Assembly: GCA_009746045.1 (NCBI GenBank)
Contig: RPFO01000348.1
Location: 2,122,189-2,186,188, forward strand
Direction: 5' to 3'
Length of the DNA stretch: 64,000 nt
Source: Mesostigma viride
Taxonomy: Eukaryota; Streptophyta; Mesostigmatophyceae; Mesostigmatales; Mesostigmataceae
In this document: in pieces, positions 42,462 through 51,733 of the stretch
Numbering within the stretch: position 1 is the stretch's first letter
Layout of the letters: every line of letters starts with the position of its first letter
Position numbers and translations under genes: made by a program
Notes under the pieces: generated by a model
The model's input: the letters and a program-made list of their open reading frames with translations, nothing else
Database searches by the model: none
Told to the model about the DNA's origin: nothing

Positions 42462-43634
42462 TCAACTGCTCCCAGCCTCGGCACCCCCAGGGCTCAAGGA
42501 CCCACTCCCCCTGTCGCCCGACGTCAACGCAGCCCCTGCACCATAGTTATTCCCGCTAGCATCCTCCACCAGCCGCCCCGGGAGCGCAAACCTCGCCTGG
42601 TGCCTCACCTTGGCCTCCAACCACTGCGCCATGCGCTCGGTCTCGTGCACACTGAGCACGCCCGTCTTGTACCGGGGCACCCGCGTTACTTTCTTCTCCC
42701 AAACGGGACACTTCTTGCTCGACAGCATGCCCCCGCACTCGGTGTAACCCGCCAGAAACGGCTTTTCTTCCGTCTCGTACCCTTCGATCATGTTTGCGAG
42801 GCGGATTGCGTGCCCTGCGGACGAGAAACAGACCGAGTATTTCCCTTGGGCGTACTGCGCGTAGAAGAATGTCGCCGACGCATACGCCATGCTCTCGTCA
42901 TCTGGGTCGACCGTGGTCCCTGAGACATAGTTCTGGGTGGTCATGTCGTCGGACAACCTCTCGGGGACCACGGATTCCAGGACATCGTCGAGCAACGCGT
43001 CGGGGAATTTCGCTGTCTTGAGCGTCTGCCTCGCCTGCGCCCTCGCTTGCTCTCTCGATGTGGACTCCATGCACAGGGAGGTACTGTACGTCTCGTACTT
43101 GGCCACGGGGAGCTCCTCAAAGGCGATCGTTTGGCGGGTGGCGACGCCGTGGTGCCGGCTCTTGACGAATTCGGCCAGCGCCAGCTTGGCAGGGTCCTCT
43201 CGCCGTTCGAGGAGCACCACGCCGGCGCCCATGAGCATGCCGACGAGGAGGATTATAACCGCGAGAGGCAGCAAGACGCCCTTGTGGCGCCAACTCCGAC
43301 CGCGGCGCTCCGTCTCCACCGATTTAGTAGGCTCAGCGAAGCGGCCATTGTCAGCTGCAGTGTTGGGCGCATTCCTCGGTACTGGAGCAGCACCGTGGAG
43401 GAAATTGGCATAGGGCGCAGTGGGCTGGCTGTATGCGGTGCCGGGAGGACACGGAGGACAAATCACGTAGCGATTGTCGTCATAATCGCTTCCTGAATCA
43501 TGAGCTGCACCACCGTCGCTAGTGTCGCACCTGGCATTGCCATCCACCCCCTGCTGGCGAGAGCCTTCGACATGGCGTCTACGAAGCGTCTCCGTCATGT
43601 CGACCTGACTAATGACGCTATAATTCGATGCCAA
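42462..43634 (-). CDS. Type II membrane protein, unknown function
   Basis: A single-exon frame of 390 residues starting MASNYSVISQVDM. Residues 1-118 are polar and probably cytosolic, ending in a basic stretch (RRGRSWRHKG). Residues 119-142 are one strong membrane segment (VLLPLAVIILLVGMLMGAGV). The rest is a compact, mixed-composition domain with four cysteines (SLCMES, SVCFSS, TECGG, KKCPVW) that could form two disulphides outside the cytosol. Balanced composition and length distinguish it from the low-complexity frames nearby. I do not recognise the domain. Three G-boxes lie about 310-350 bp upstream of the start. Confidence 0.75.
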   Translation of the reverse strand: MASNYSVISQVDMTETLRRRHVEGSRQQGVDGNARCDTSDGGAAHDSGSDYDDNRYVICPPCPPGTAYSQPTAPYANFLHGAAPVPRNAPNTAADNGRFAEPTKSVETERRGRSWRHKGVLLPLAVIILLVGMLMGAGVVLLERREDPAKLALAEFVKSRHHGVATRQTIAFEELPVAKYETYSTSLCMESTSREQARAQARQTLKTAKFPDALLDDVLESVVPERLSDDMTTQNYVSGTTVDPDDESMAYASATFFYAQYAQGKYSVCFSSAGHAIRLANMIEGYETEEKPFLAGYTECGGMLSSKKCPVWEKKVTRVPRYKTGVLSVHETERMAQWLEAKVRHQARFALPGRLVEDASGNNYGAGAALTSGDRGSGSLSPGGAEAGSS

Positions 43635-43918
43635 ATGGAGTCGAACTCTTGCAGATCAAGTCCCGATTATAGCAAATCTGGCTCAGGGAGATCGAAAATT
43701 CGGACGTGTAATGAAACAAAACAAACAAGGAATGGGGCAACGAAGGGGTTGAGAAAGGAGGGGTGACATCTCCAGGCAAAATTTCCTGGATACTAGGGGC
43801 CCGTCCCAGGGCCTGACTGCTGCGGTAAGCGCCGGCCCCTGAATTGAAATAGGGGCTGGCGAGTAAAACGAGGGTCGGCGGCGGTGGCCCCGTATTACTG
43901 GCCCCCAATAGCGCAGCG

Positions 43919-43989
43919 CTACGTGGCCGAGCTGCGGCGCCACGTGGCAGGATGCGGCACCACGTGGCAAGATGAGGCGCCACGTGGCT
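43919..43989 (-). promoter_or_regulatory. Cluster of three G-boxes at 20-bp spacing
   Basis: CCACGTGGC occurs at 43940-43948, 43960-43968 and 43980-43988, exactly 20 bp apart, with a related TACGTGGCC at 43920-43928. CACGTG is bound by plant-lineage bZIP and bHLH factors. The cluster lies upstream of the 42462-43634 gene. The 20-bp period means it is also a small tandem repeat. Confidence 0.5.
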
Positions 43990-44120
43990 TGATGCCGGCA
44001 TGCCTCTCCGGTGACAGGCAATTACTGGGCAAGACATATCACAGTACCCTAGTAAGGTTACCATCCGAGCTACTTACGTCGCCAAACTATCTCTGTTGGA
44101 TATGACCGGCGTGGGATTCC

Positions 44121-44155
44121 AACTAAACTGAACTGAACTGAACTGAACTGAACTG
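44121..44155. repeat. (AACTG)n, 6-7 units
   Basis: A short pentamer repeat, then A/T-mixed sequence without a gene up to 44800. Three AGTCGCCAAAG motifs at 44292-44346 form another small repeat. Confidence 0.9.
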
Positions 44156-44802
44156 GGCAAGACATCTGCAGACTGCATGACAGTATAGCGCGGCGCGGCG
44201 TGAGGACAGATGCCGACACAGTTTTTTCACTTTTTTGTGTAGGCATCCGTAGGCCCGTACATAGCTGGCATCCGGGGGAGGGGAAGGCCGGAGTCGCCAA
44301 AGAAATGGGTTCCCAGTCGCCAAAGGCGAATCCCTAGTCGCCAAAGGTGAAATCGGGCACCATAAGCGGAATTTTTCACTGCTGTGCCAGCCAGAAGAAT
44401 AAGCAAACCTGCTTGCAGACCGGCCAGCCTGCGTGACTGGCTTTGATCAGTCAGGAACCTAGGATCCTTTACCTGAGTACTGAAAGAAAAGAGAAATTAA
44501 GCAATAAGCAGCTGGCGAGATGGCGGCCGGTACACTTGAGTACCTCTGTATTATTTCATGAATTCATCGCGCACTCTTTAAGGCCTTTTGCCGCGTCGAT
44601 GGCTGCTGTTGTGCGAGCCTTCCTGAATACTTAGAATAGCGGATTGTGACGCCTGTGAACCGACGAAGCTACGTAGCTTTGGCTTTTTAATGGCATTGCT
44701 ATCAGTCGGGACATTTGCGGGCTAGAATAGGAAAGCCTACAGTACAAAATGCATCATTGATGTTATGAGTGGGACGAACATGAGCAATGGCAGCTCGCAG
44801 AA

Positions 44803-45738
44803 TTTTTATCTGCGCTGCCTCCATCAGTGGATTATGCAACGGCCAGGGAGCGGGCTGATGCTTATTCACGCGTGGTATCCCGCAACGGCCCTATCAACAA
44901 GAGCAACAATCAGAACTGCACACTTTGCCCGCCAGGAGGCCCTTCCCACAAGATGCGGTATGCGACGCGGACGTGCAGCTGCACCCGCTGTCTCGATGTC
45001 ATCAACGAGGGCGGCCGTGAAGCCGACCTTGCTGGCGGTGACGAAATTCTCCGTGATGGCACCGACGAACAGCTGCTTGGTGGCAGCCCCGAATCCGGCG
45101 CTGAAAAGCTGCACAGCGAGAGCCAGGATCTCGGCACTGAGGACTACCAGTGCCCGTTCCTTGTCAAGTATCTTGTGTGTCATGCCACGTTGAAGACCGG
45201 GATGTACACGCTCCGCGCTGCTCCACACGCATTGCCGGATGATGCCCCAGGAGGCTCAGTGCCCACTCCTCAGAAGATTGTGAAATTCACCAAAGAGCTG
45301 AAGGAGAAGCTGAAACCTTTGATGGTCGACGCAGGGCTTCAACCGAGCGCTGCTCGCAATCTATTTTGAACCCAGAATCCCGACATGCCGCTGTCTTCGC
45401 TTGGCCAGTGTCAGAATGCGAGCAGGCGGATGCGCAGGGAGGATGGCAACAACAACAACGAGCTGGATTAAATGAGCGTGTACATTCAGGGCAAGCTATG
45501 CCGCGATGATCTGGATGATCATGCCTTTTACTTCTTCGGCGTCCCCGAGCACGAGGATGGCACGCCTAGATTAGGGCTCAGAGATGGGGTCGTGTACGGC
45601 GATGGAGACCCTGCTCGTGGCGATGACGGCGTCTTCACTCTGATGATCACCACAAAGGTAAATTGTATTGATCAGGATAACGGCATGGGAGGGAACTTTG
45701 TACATTGCTGGCATATGCTTAGGGATGATGGCTTCTAA
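44803..45738 (+). pseudogene. MULE-type transposase N-terminal part, decayed
   Basis: The frame reads FLSALPPSVDYATARERADA, a Cys-containing zinc-binding-like part (CTLCPPGG; TCSCTRC; CPFLVKYLVCHATLKTGMYT), then PTPQKIVKFTKELKEKL, and after a TGA (45367) and a TAA (45469) in the same frame DDHAFYFFGVPEHEDGTPRL and FTLMITTK, where it meets GTAAAT. This order (FLYWCH/WRKY-like N-terminus, linker, then FxxGV...FVLxITTK start of the catalytic part) resembles MULE transposases. The two in-frame stops and loss of the rest make it a relic. The assignment is by pattern, not alignment. Confidence 0.5.
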
Positions 45739-47033
45739 CGATTCAGCTCTTCCTCAGTTTATCACCCACCTCCACCTGCCCGCCCGCCCGCCCCCAACCA
45801 ACCAACCACCTGCCCACCAAACAGCCAGTTAACCAGCCAATCTATCAGCCAATAAATCAGCCAGCTATCACGCCACTCTCTATCACCCATTGCGTCTATT
45901 CATGGCACGCTGTCGGGCACAATTTTCTTTCGTTGGCCCACTGCTGAAAAGGCAATAGTGCCATGTGTGGCCGCAGCAGTGCCATGGTCATCAGGGTAAC
46001 TATGGTTGTTCTGCTACCTCAGCAGCCAAAGTGTCTCTAAAATCGACCTCTGACATGTAATATAGGACCATGGCTATGCTAATTCTGATTTATTTTCGGA
46101 TAGGAAGTTGGGTTGGTTACTTTGACTATGATTGCTGACTGTGTTGTGCTGTTGCATTTTGTGCATTTTTTAAGCGCACATGTATGTTTAGTTATTTCTA
46201 TTGAATGCAGGGAAAAGCTCCACAGTGGTATCCAAGGCTTTTCCGAAGACCATGGGCATTTTCTGTCCACTAGATAGCAAGCTTTGCACGTATTCCGAGT
46301 AGCCTTGCTTATGTGTTGCACAGGGCAGAGCTATGCTTGCACATGCGTAGTGGCAAAATGTCTTGCTGTTTTCAGTTTCTGCCAAGCATAACCAGTCCCA
46401 TTGTCATTGCCATATGTTACGGAGGCATCCTAGGAGTAAGATGACCAATGGCAGACTTGGAAAACAGCCGTGTCTGTTTCCTCATACAGTGTGAGATGTC
46501 ATGTTAAGTGAGACAAAGTTCTATGGGTGTGGAAAATTTTAAGTCGCTCCCCCCCCCCCCAACCCCCCCGCCCTCCCCCAACCCCCCCCCACCCCACGGT
46601 ACCCTATTTGGACAAGTTTGCTTTGGTACCAATTGATGTAATAGATAAACGATGTTATTAAGCATTTATTTTCTCAAACATGTCATAAATGACACATCGA
46701 TCCAGATTTCTGGCCTGTGCTGGTTGTCTCATTGATATTAAGTGATGTTTATATAACCCTATATGTCATAGAGCCCTCCAGATGTCTGACCCGCGCCGAC
46801 CAGTTTCCTCGTTGATAAATCGCCCTATCGCGGAATCTATGGCATAGGTTCCAGTTGGTAGCTAGTTCGAACCCTGATTTTTCTGGCTACCGTGAGTTCT
46901 CGCATTTTTTCGCGTACAGGCCGTTGGCAGCATTTAGTCCATTTGCTGCCTTTCTTGAGGATAACAGTTTCTGACAACTTAATTAATTACTGATAAATAC
47001 ACGTTGGCTGCGTCACATGTATGAGCATAATAA
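45739..47033. other. Intergenic, no gene
   Basis: CAGCCA/CCAACCA-type short repeats at 45778-45880, a C-rich tract at 46548-46605, and a partial micro-SINE-like sequence at 46707-46738 (AGATTTCTGGCCTGTGCTGG). No supported frame. Confidence 0.5.
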
Positions 47034-47246
47034 CCCGGAAAGGAGAACTTTTGCGGTTGGACTGTAGGTGTCAGTTGGCGATGCCTTAGGATCAGGAGAC
47101 GTCCATCCTATAGACAGCAAAAGTTGGTGCGAGAGGTCCCCAGTTCGATTCCGGCTTCCAGATTCATTTGCAGATCGCGTTTTCCGCGGACCGGCACTGA
47201 ACGCAAATGGTTTTCACCTTTGTGGCGTGCCAAATTAGAAATCAGA
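47034..47246 (+). mobile_element. SINE1, intact copy
   Basis: CCCGGAAAGGAGAACTTTTG starts the head; CAGTTGGCGATGCC and AGTTCGATTCCGGC are tRNA-like box A and box B regions; the body ends GCGTGCCAAATTAG. It is the reference for the split copy at 4617-7604. Transcription by RNA polymerase III is inferred from the boxes. Confidence 0.72.
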
Positions 47247-47262
47247 ATAATCCTCAGTTATT

Positions 47263-47298
47263 TCTCCCGATTTCTGGCCTGCGCTGGTTGTCTCCTTG
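47263..47298 (+). mobile_element. micro-SINE, 36-bp insertion
   Basis: Insert TCTCCCGATTTCTGGC + CTGCGCTGGTTGTCTCCTTG, flanked by ATAATCCTCAGT(T/C)ATT at 47247-47262 and 47299-47314 (15 of 16 identical). Confidence 0.8.
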
Positions 47299-47532
47299 AT
47301 AATCCTCAGTCATTGATTAATAGGCACGCCAGTGCGTCACATGGGTGCCAACAAAGCAACCTCCAACCCCCATACATTACAAGGATGGAGGGGGCGCCCC
47401 TTACTAGCGTGCACTAGCCTCTCTCATGCTGCCATGAGTGGCCGGGCAGGCCACAGAGCGCTCTCGCCGCATCATTAAGTAATTAATTGACTAATTAATA
47501 TTCAGTTGGGCCCGACCCGCACGAAATACATG

Positions 47533-47572
47533 CGATTCTCCCGATTTCTGGCATGCGCTGGTTGTCTCCTTG
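47533..47572 (+). mobile_element. micro-SINE copy, about 40 bp
   Basis: It ends in the same GCGCTGGTTGTCTCCTTG terminus. Flanking repeat is only ACATG (47528-47532 and 47573-47577), so the insertion is less certain than the others. Confidence 0.5.
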
Positions 47573-47950
47573 ACATGAAATCGCGGCATACATCATATTA
47601 ACGTATTAAGTGCATGGTTGGGGCATGATGCAGACGATATTTGTAACTTTGGTGTAATTATTTTCTAATGAGATTAGCATAGTAGCTGGTCCTCAAGCCG
47701 CCTTGTGTGCCTGTGCTTGTTTAGGAGGCATGAACCATCATGGTGGTGCAGGTGCACCTTGTGCACCCAGAGCAGGTGATAGTTGTACATCCTACACCTG
47801 CAGGTTGTCGCCCTGATTGTATTACAAACCCATAGATTCCCCTTTCTCAGGGCTATGTGTTACATATGCTCCCCACGGAGCTATGATTTCAATTAATTAA
47901 TCAATAGTAGCTGGTTGTCTCCTTGATAGTAGTCCGTGGCATGCCCATGC
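47573..47950. other. Repeat fragments, no gene
   Basis: An inverted copy of the dispersed repeat (TTAAGTGCATGGTTGGGGCA and TAATGAGATTAGCATAGTAG, 47605-47685), then a 3' UTR like that of the ORF1-only family ending in GCTCCCCACGGAGC (about 47870-47883) and AATTAATTAAT. Confidence 0.55.
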
Positions 47951-48011
47951 GCATAACATCCCCTTTGGTTTGCACATTAGCAATGAGGATTTGTACGCTG
48001 ATTTTCCCTAT

Positions 48012-48243
48012 TAAATAATTAATTAGACTCGTGCTCCCGTTGGGTAGTCACGGAGCATTAACCCCGATGGATGGATGGGTGGGTGCAAACAGTCCTACCG
48101 GTCTAAGCTATCTACATCAGCTACCTACGACATCTATCTAACAGCATTACTAACTACAACATCTATCTATACAGCACTGGCGTGCCTCCCACGGGCTTGC
48201 ACACGCGGGCGCTTCCCCACAGGGGGGGGCTCGTTGTCCTCTA
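48012..48243 (-). mobile_element. LINE-A 3' fragment nested in LINE-C
   Basis: An inverted LINE-A end with tail AATAATTAATTAGACTCGTG, hairpin, and 3' UTR back to the ORF2 end (GGACAACGAGCCCCCCC on the minus strand). Flanks TTCCCTAT (48004-48011) and TGCCCTAT (48244-48251) form an imperfect 8-bp target duplication. Confidence 0.75.
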
Positions 48244-48529
48244 TGCCCTATGTCTCCCACATTATTAGGCACAGGCGCCTGGGCCTAGCCGGGCACCGGC
48301 CTGGCCCGCACAGATCAGGTAGACACATCAGATAGACTAGCTGGCACCAAGCCCGCCCAGCCTGGGCGATATGTCCTCACCTGACGTGCCCCAGGCTGCG
48401 CGCGGCAGGGCTGCCACCCGTGGACTTTTCGTGATAGACTCGGCATGGACATGTGCTACACTAGACGTGACGGGCTCACACCCGGGCAGCCTCCTGGTTT
48501 GTCTGTAATATGGAGGCAGATGGTGCGCA

Positions 48530-49317
48530 GATGGGCGGACAAGATTTCTTTTCTCAGACGCCGCAAGCGGCTCGAGAAGACTCTCTTCACCCTTGATGAT
48601 GACTTGACCCTGGCGCAGCAACAACGGCGACGGGAGCTATGGCCGACCTACCTCCAGCTCCGGCAGACCAAGGCGGGCCAGCCGGTGTACTGGAAGGGGG
48701 CGGCCATCTACGTCGGCCATAAGCCCTGGCAGGCGACACCCCCCCCCCCGCGGCCCCAGCGACCCCAGACGCCCCAGCTTAGGGGACTACAGCAGTAGTA
48801 GTGTAGAATAGATAGACCGTGGCCATGTACATGTACGCCTCCTAGAGGCACTATCCCAGCTAAGCCACGCGCTTTACTTAATCATGTACATGTGTGCCTA
48901 TGCTGAGCCACACGGCCCAGATGATGCCCAGCTTTATTTAGTTCTGTTGTGCCTATGCAGGGAGTAACTCTCTGCTGAGACGCCATGCCCTAGCTTCTTT
49001 GTATAGCTATGCTGATCTTCCCCCCCATGACAGGCTCCCCCTTCGCTGGGCATAGCCTGAAGATCATGGGGATGCAAGTGCCCTGGTGCACCTAGAGCAA
49101 GGGTCCTTTACATCCCCACCCTTGCAGGAAGTAGCTTAGGATGTATGATAGGCCATATGCCCCCTCTCAAGGGCTATGTGCTACATATCAAGGAGACAAC
49201 CAGCGCAGGCCAGAAATCGGGAGAATCCGGACCATGGTAGCTCGAGCCTGCCGTTATCTTGTCCGCGTGTGCTACATATACTCCCAACGGAGTTATGTTA
49301 CAATTCAATTCAATTCA
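48530..49317 (+). mobile_element. ORF1-only element, 5'-truncated, nested in LINE-C
   Basis: ATGGTGCGCA flanks it (48520-48529 and 49318-49327). It holds the C-terminal part of ORF1 (RRRKRLEKTLFTLDDDLTLA; RRRELWPTYLQLRQTKAGQP; stop at 48796-48798), the 3' UTR, hairpin ACTCCCAACGGAGT and an AATTC-type tail. The 3' UTR is in turn split by the micro-SINE at 49189-49267. Confidence 0.85.
49189..49267 (-). mobile_element. micro-SINE, 79-bp longest copy
   Basis: TGTGCTACATAT flanks it at 49177-49188 and 49268-49279, and the uninterrupted site is seen at 12466-12480. On the minus strand the element begins CGCGGACAAGATAACGGCAG and ends CTGCGCTGGTTGTCTCCTTG. There is no A-tail. Confidence 0.85.
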
Positions 49318-49470
49318 ATGGTGCGCAAGGATAGATGGCAAGTAGTGATGAAGGCGACCACCCCCAAGCCTGTGGGGGCTCCGCGTGTGACCAAGTATGG
49401 CATTCATAGCGATTCGGGCCTTGGTGCCCACACCCCTGTAACTAGGACTTATACCATCCATTCCATCCCA

Positions 49471-49742
49471 TTAATTAATTAATTAATAGACACGTGACTG
49501 CGTCACGTGAGCATAAGTCCTCAGTGGGAGGGGAACATGGGGTGGAATGGATGGTATAAGCTATCTAGGTCCTAGTTACAGGGGTGTGGGCACCGCGGCC
49601 CGAATCGCTATGAATGCCATACTTGGTCACACGCGGAGCCCCCACAGGCTTGGGGGTGGTCTCCTTCATCACTACTTGCCATCTATCCTTGCGCACCATC
49701 TGCCTCGATCCATATTACAGACAAACCAGGAGGCTGCCCGGG
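49471..49742 (-). mobile_element. LINE-C 3' fragment inserted inverted in LINE-C
   Basis: ATTCCATCCCA flanks it at 49460-49470 and 49743-49753. The fragment is the same 3' end as its host in the opposite direction, so 49318-49470 and about 49545-49690 form a long inverted repeat with arms of about 150 bp. Confidence 0.82.
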
Positions 49743-49822
49743 GATTCCATCCCATGTTCCCCTCCCACTGAGGACTTATGCTCACGTGACGCAGTCACGT
49801 GTCTATTAATTAATTAATTAAT

Positions 49823-50072
49823 GGAGGCAGATGGTACGCAAGGATAGATGGCAAGTAGTGATGAAGGAGACCACCCCCAAGTCTGTGGGGGCTCCGCGTA
49901 TGACCGCGTATGGCGTTCATAGCGATTCGGGCCGCGGTGCCCACAACCCTGTAACTAGGACGTAGATAGCTTCCACCGGCCATCCATTCCATCCCATGTT
50001 CCCCTCCCACTGAGGACTTATCCTCACGTGACGCAGTCACGTGTCTATTAATTAATTAATTAATTCATTAAT
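49823..50072 (+). mobile_element. LINE-C 3' fragment
   Basis: It begins in the ORF2 end (GGAGGCAGATGGTACGCAAG) and ends with ACGTGACGCAGTCACGTGTC and a TTAATTAA tail. Confidence 0.8.
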
Positions 50073-50103
50073 TAATTAATGACACGCAAGTACTTACTTT
50101 TTT

Positions 50104-50280
50104 TTTCTAGACTAGATAGCTTAGAGTTAGGATAGTTCGATTACGCGGCTTCCTCCACCCCACCCATCCATCATGGAATATGTGCTACATGATCTCCCAA
50201 CGGAGGCATGTTGTAATTTAATTTAATTTTTAATGATCTCCCAACGGAGGCATGTTCTAATTTAATTTTTAATTTTTACG
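50104..50280 (+). mobile_element. LINE-B 3' ends, two in tandem
   Basis: The first copy ends with ATGATCTCCCAACGGAGGCA and a TTTAA tail at about 50220-50232. The second is only about 22 bp of the same terminus plus tail, an extremely 5'-truncated copy. Confidence 0.7.
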
Positions 50281-50609
50281 TACTTATTAAGTGCAAGACC
50301 TTGAAGTAGACTTGTCCCACTTAATTTTGAGTGATCTTGACAACTATTACTTGATAATGGATATTCATTAACGGCTCATGCAACGATTTTGTTAAAATAG
50401 ATTCATTGTAAAGTCCATCACTATAGATACAACCAGCAGAAGAATTCGGACCATGGTAGCTCAAACCTGTCATGATCTTGTCCACAATTCTAGAGTCGTT
50501 GAGGAATATGGAAGTGAGTGTCCACTCTATGTTGTACATACGAGCATACAGCCCTATATTCAGGGTACATCCCAGTTGGCATCATCAAATACCATACCAT
50601 GTAAACTTG
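50281..50609. other. Intergenic, degenerate micro-SINE only
   Basis: 50428-50487 has the inverted micro-SINE sequence in degenerate form (TTCGGACCATGGTAGCTCAA). No gene. Confidence 0.5.
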
Positions 50610-51733
50610 TCGCACGATGCTGTACAAGAACAAGGGGTCGCCTGCCGACCCCGGCAACTACAGAGGGGTGTGCATTCAAAGTGCCCCCCTCAAGCTTCTT
50701 ATGCGGCTTGAATCCTGAACCGCCTGCGCACGGCCCTGGACGGTCACCTCAGCGAGACTCAGCACGCCTTCCGTTCAGGTCGCAACACAGTACAGGCGCT
50801 CTTCGCTACTCGCCGCCTGGTGGAGGAACTGCAACGCCTTCAGCCTGGTGAGTCCCCTTTGCACCTTGTGCTGGTGGACTTCATCAAAGCCTTCGATTCG
50901 GTTTTCTGGCCTGCGCTTTGGGACATCCTCGAGTTGTTCCGGATCCCCCGCCCCCTGATTGCTGTCATCCGCAACCTGTATGAAGGGTCCACCACTTCGG
51001 TGCGCACTTCTTACGGGACCACTCCCCCATGCCCTTTACAGAAGGGTGTGTGGCAGGGCTGCGTGCTGTCGCCCTACCTGTTCATTATTGTTGTCGAATA
51101 CGTAATGATTCAGGCACGCAAGCGATTTGCCCGCATCGTGGGCATGCAGGGAACCAGGAGTGCAGGTTGCTAACAAATTCTGGCATGGCGGGGCGGACAC
51201 GGAGATTCGGCTAGCAGACATCATTTACGCAGACGACACCACCCTCTTCGAGGACACTGAGCACGTGCAGACATGGCTTGACTGCCTGGCTCTCGAGGCC
51301 CGTGCAGTGGGGCTTGAGGTCAGCAAGAAGACAGAGGCCCTGGCGGTTGGGCTCACCAACCCACCGCCGCCCCTCTATCTCCTAGACGGCTCTCGAGTCC
51401 TGTATCGGGACCGCGTTAAGCTGCTGGGCAGCCTGCTCCCCAGCTGCGAGGTTGATGTGGACCATCGCATCTCCCTCGCCTGGCACGCTTTACGCCAGTA
51501 CCGGGCCCTGTGGCGCAAGCCCCTGGGCAACTAGATCGAGAAACAGGACCTGTTCAAGGTCCTCGTCCTTCCTGTTCTCACGTATGGCGCCGAGACGTGG
51601 ACCCTCACCGCCGACCTGGCCCGCAAGCTGGACGGCGCGGTCACCAGCATGCTGCGTTCCATTTTCAGAGTAGGATATGCTGCTCATGTCCGCAATGAGG
51701 ACCTGTACCAGGGCATGCCCTATATCACCAGCC
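50610..51733 (+). pseudogene. LINE ORF2 reverse transcriptase, frameshifted fragment (LINE-D)
   Basis: In order: MLYKNKGSPADPGNYRGVCI (50622), a broken fingers region, VLVDFIKAFDSVFWPALWDI with the first catalytic Asp (about 50872), GVWQGCVLSPYLFIIVVEYV, IIYADDTTLFED with the YADD catalytic pair (about 51222), LLGSLLPSC, a TAG stop at about 51532, and TYGAETWTLTADLARKLDGA. At least three frameshifts or stops disable it. 51574-51733 is nearly identical to the LINE-A start at 5063-5222, so LINE-D and LINE-A are the same or sister families. It stops abruptly at 51733 at the ORF1 element. Confidence 0.85.

Larger units (their letters stand above)
47951..49822 (+). mobile_element. LINE-C 3' part carrying three nested insertions
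   Basis: The host is the ORF2 end and 3' UTR matching 56240-56806: 47951-48011, 48244-48529, 49318-49470 and 49743-49822. Each gap is another element with its own target duplication. The host ends with the palindrome ACGTGACGCAGTCACGT and a TTAATTAA tail. Confidence 0.85.
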
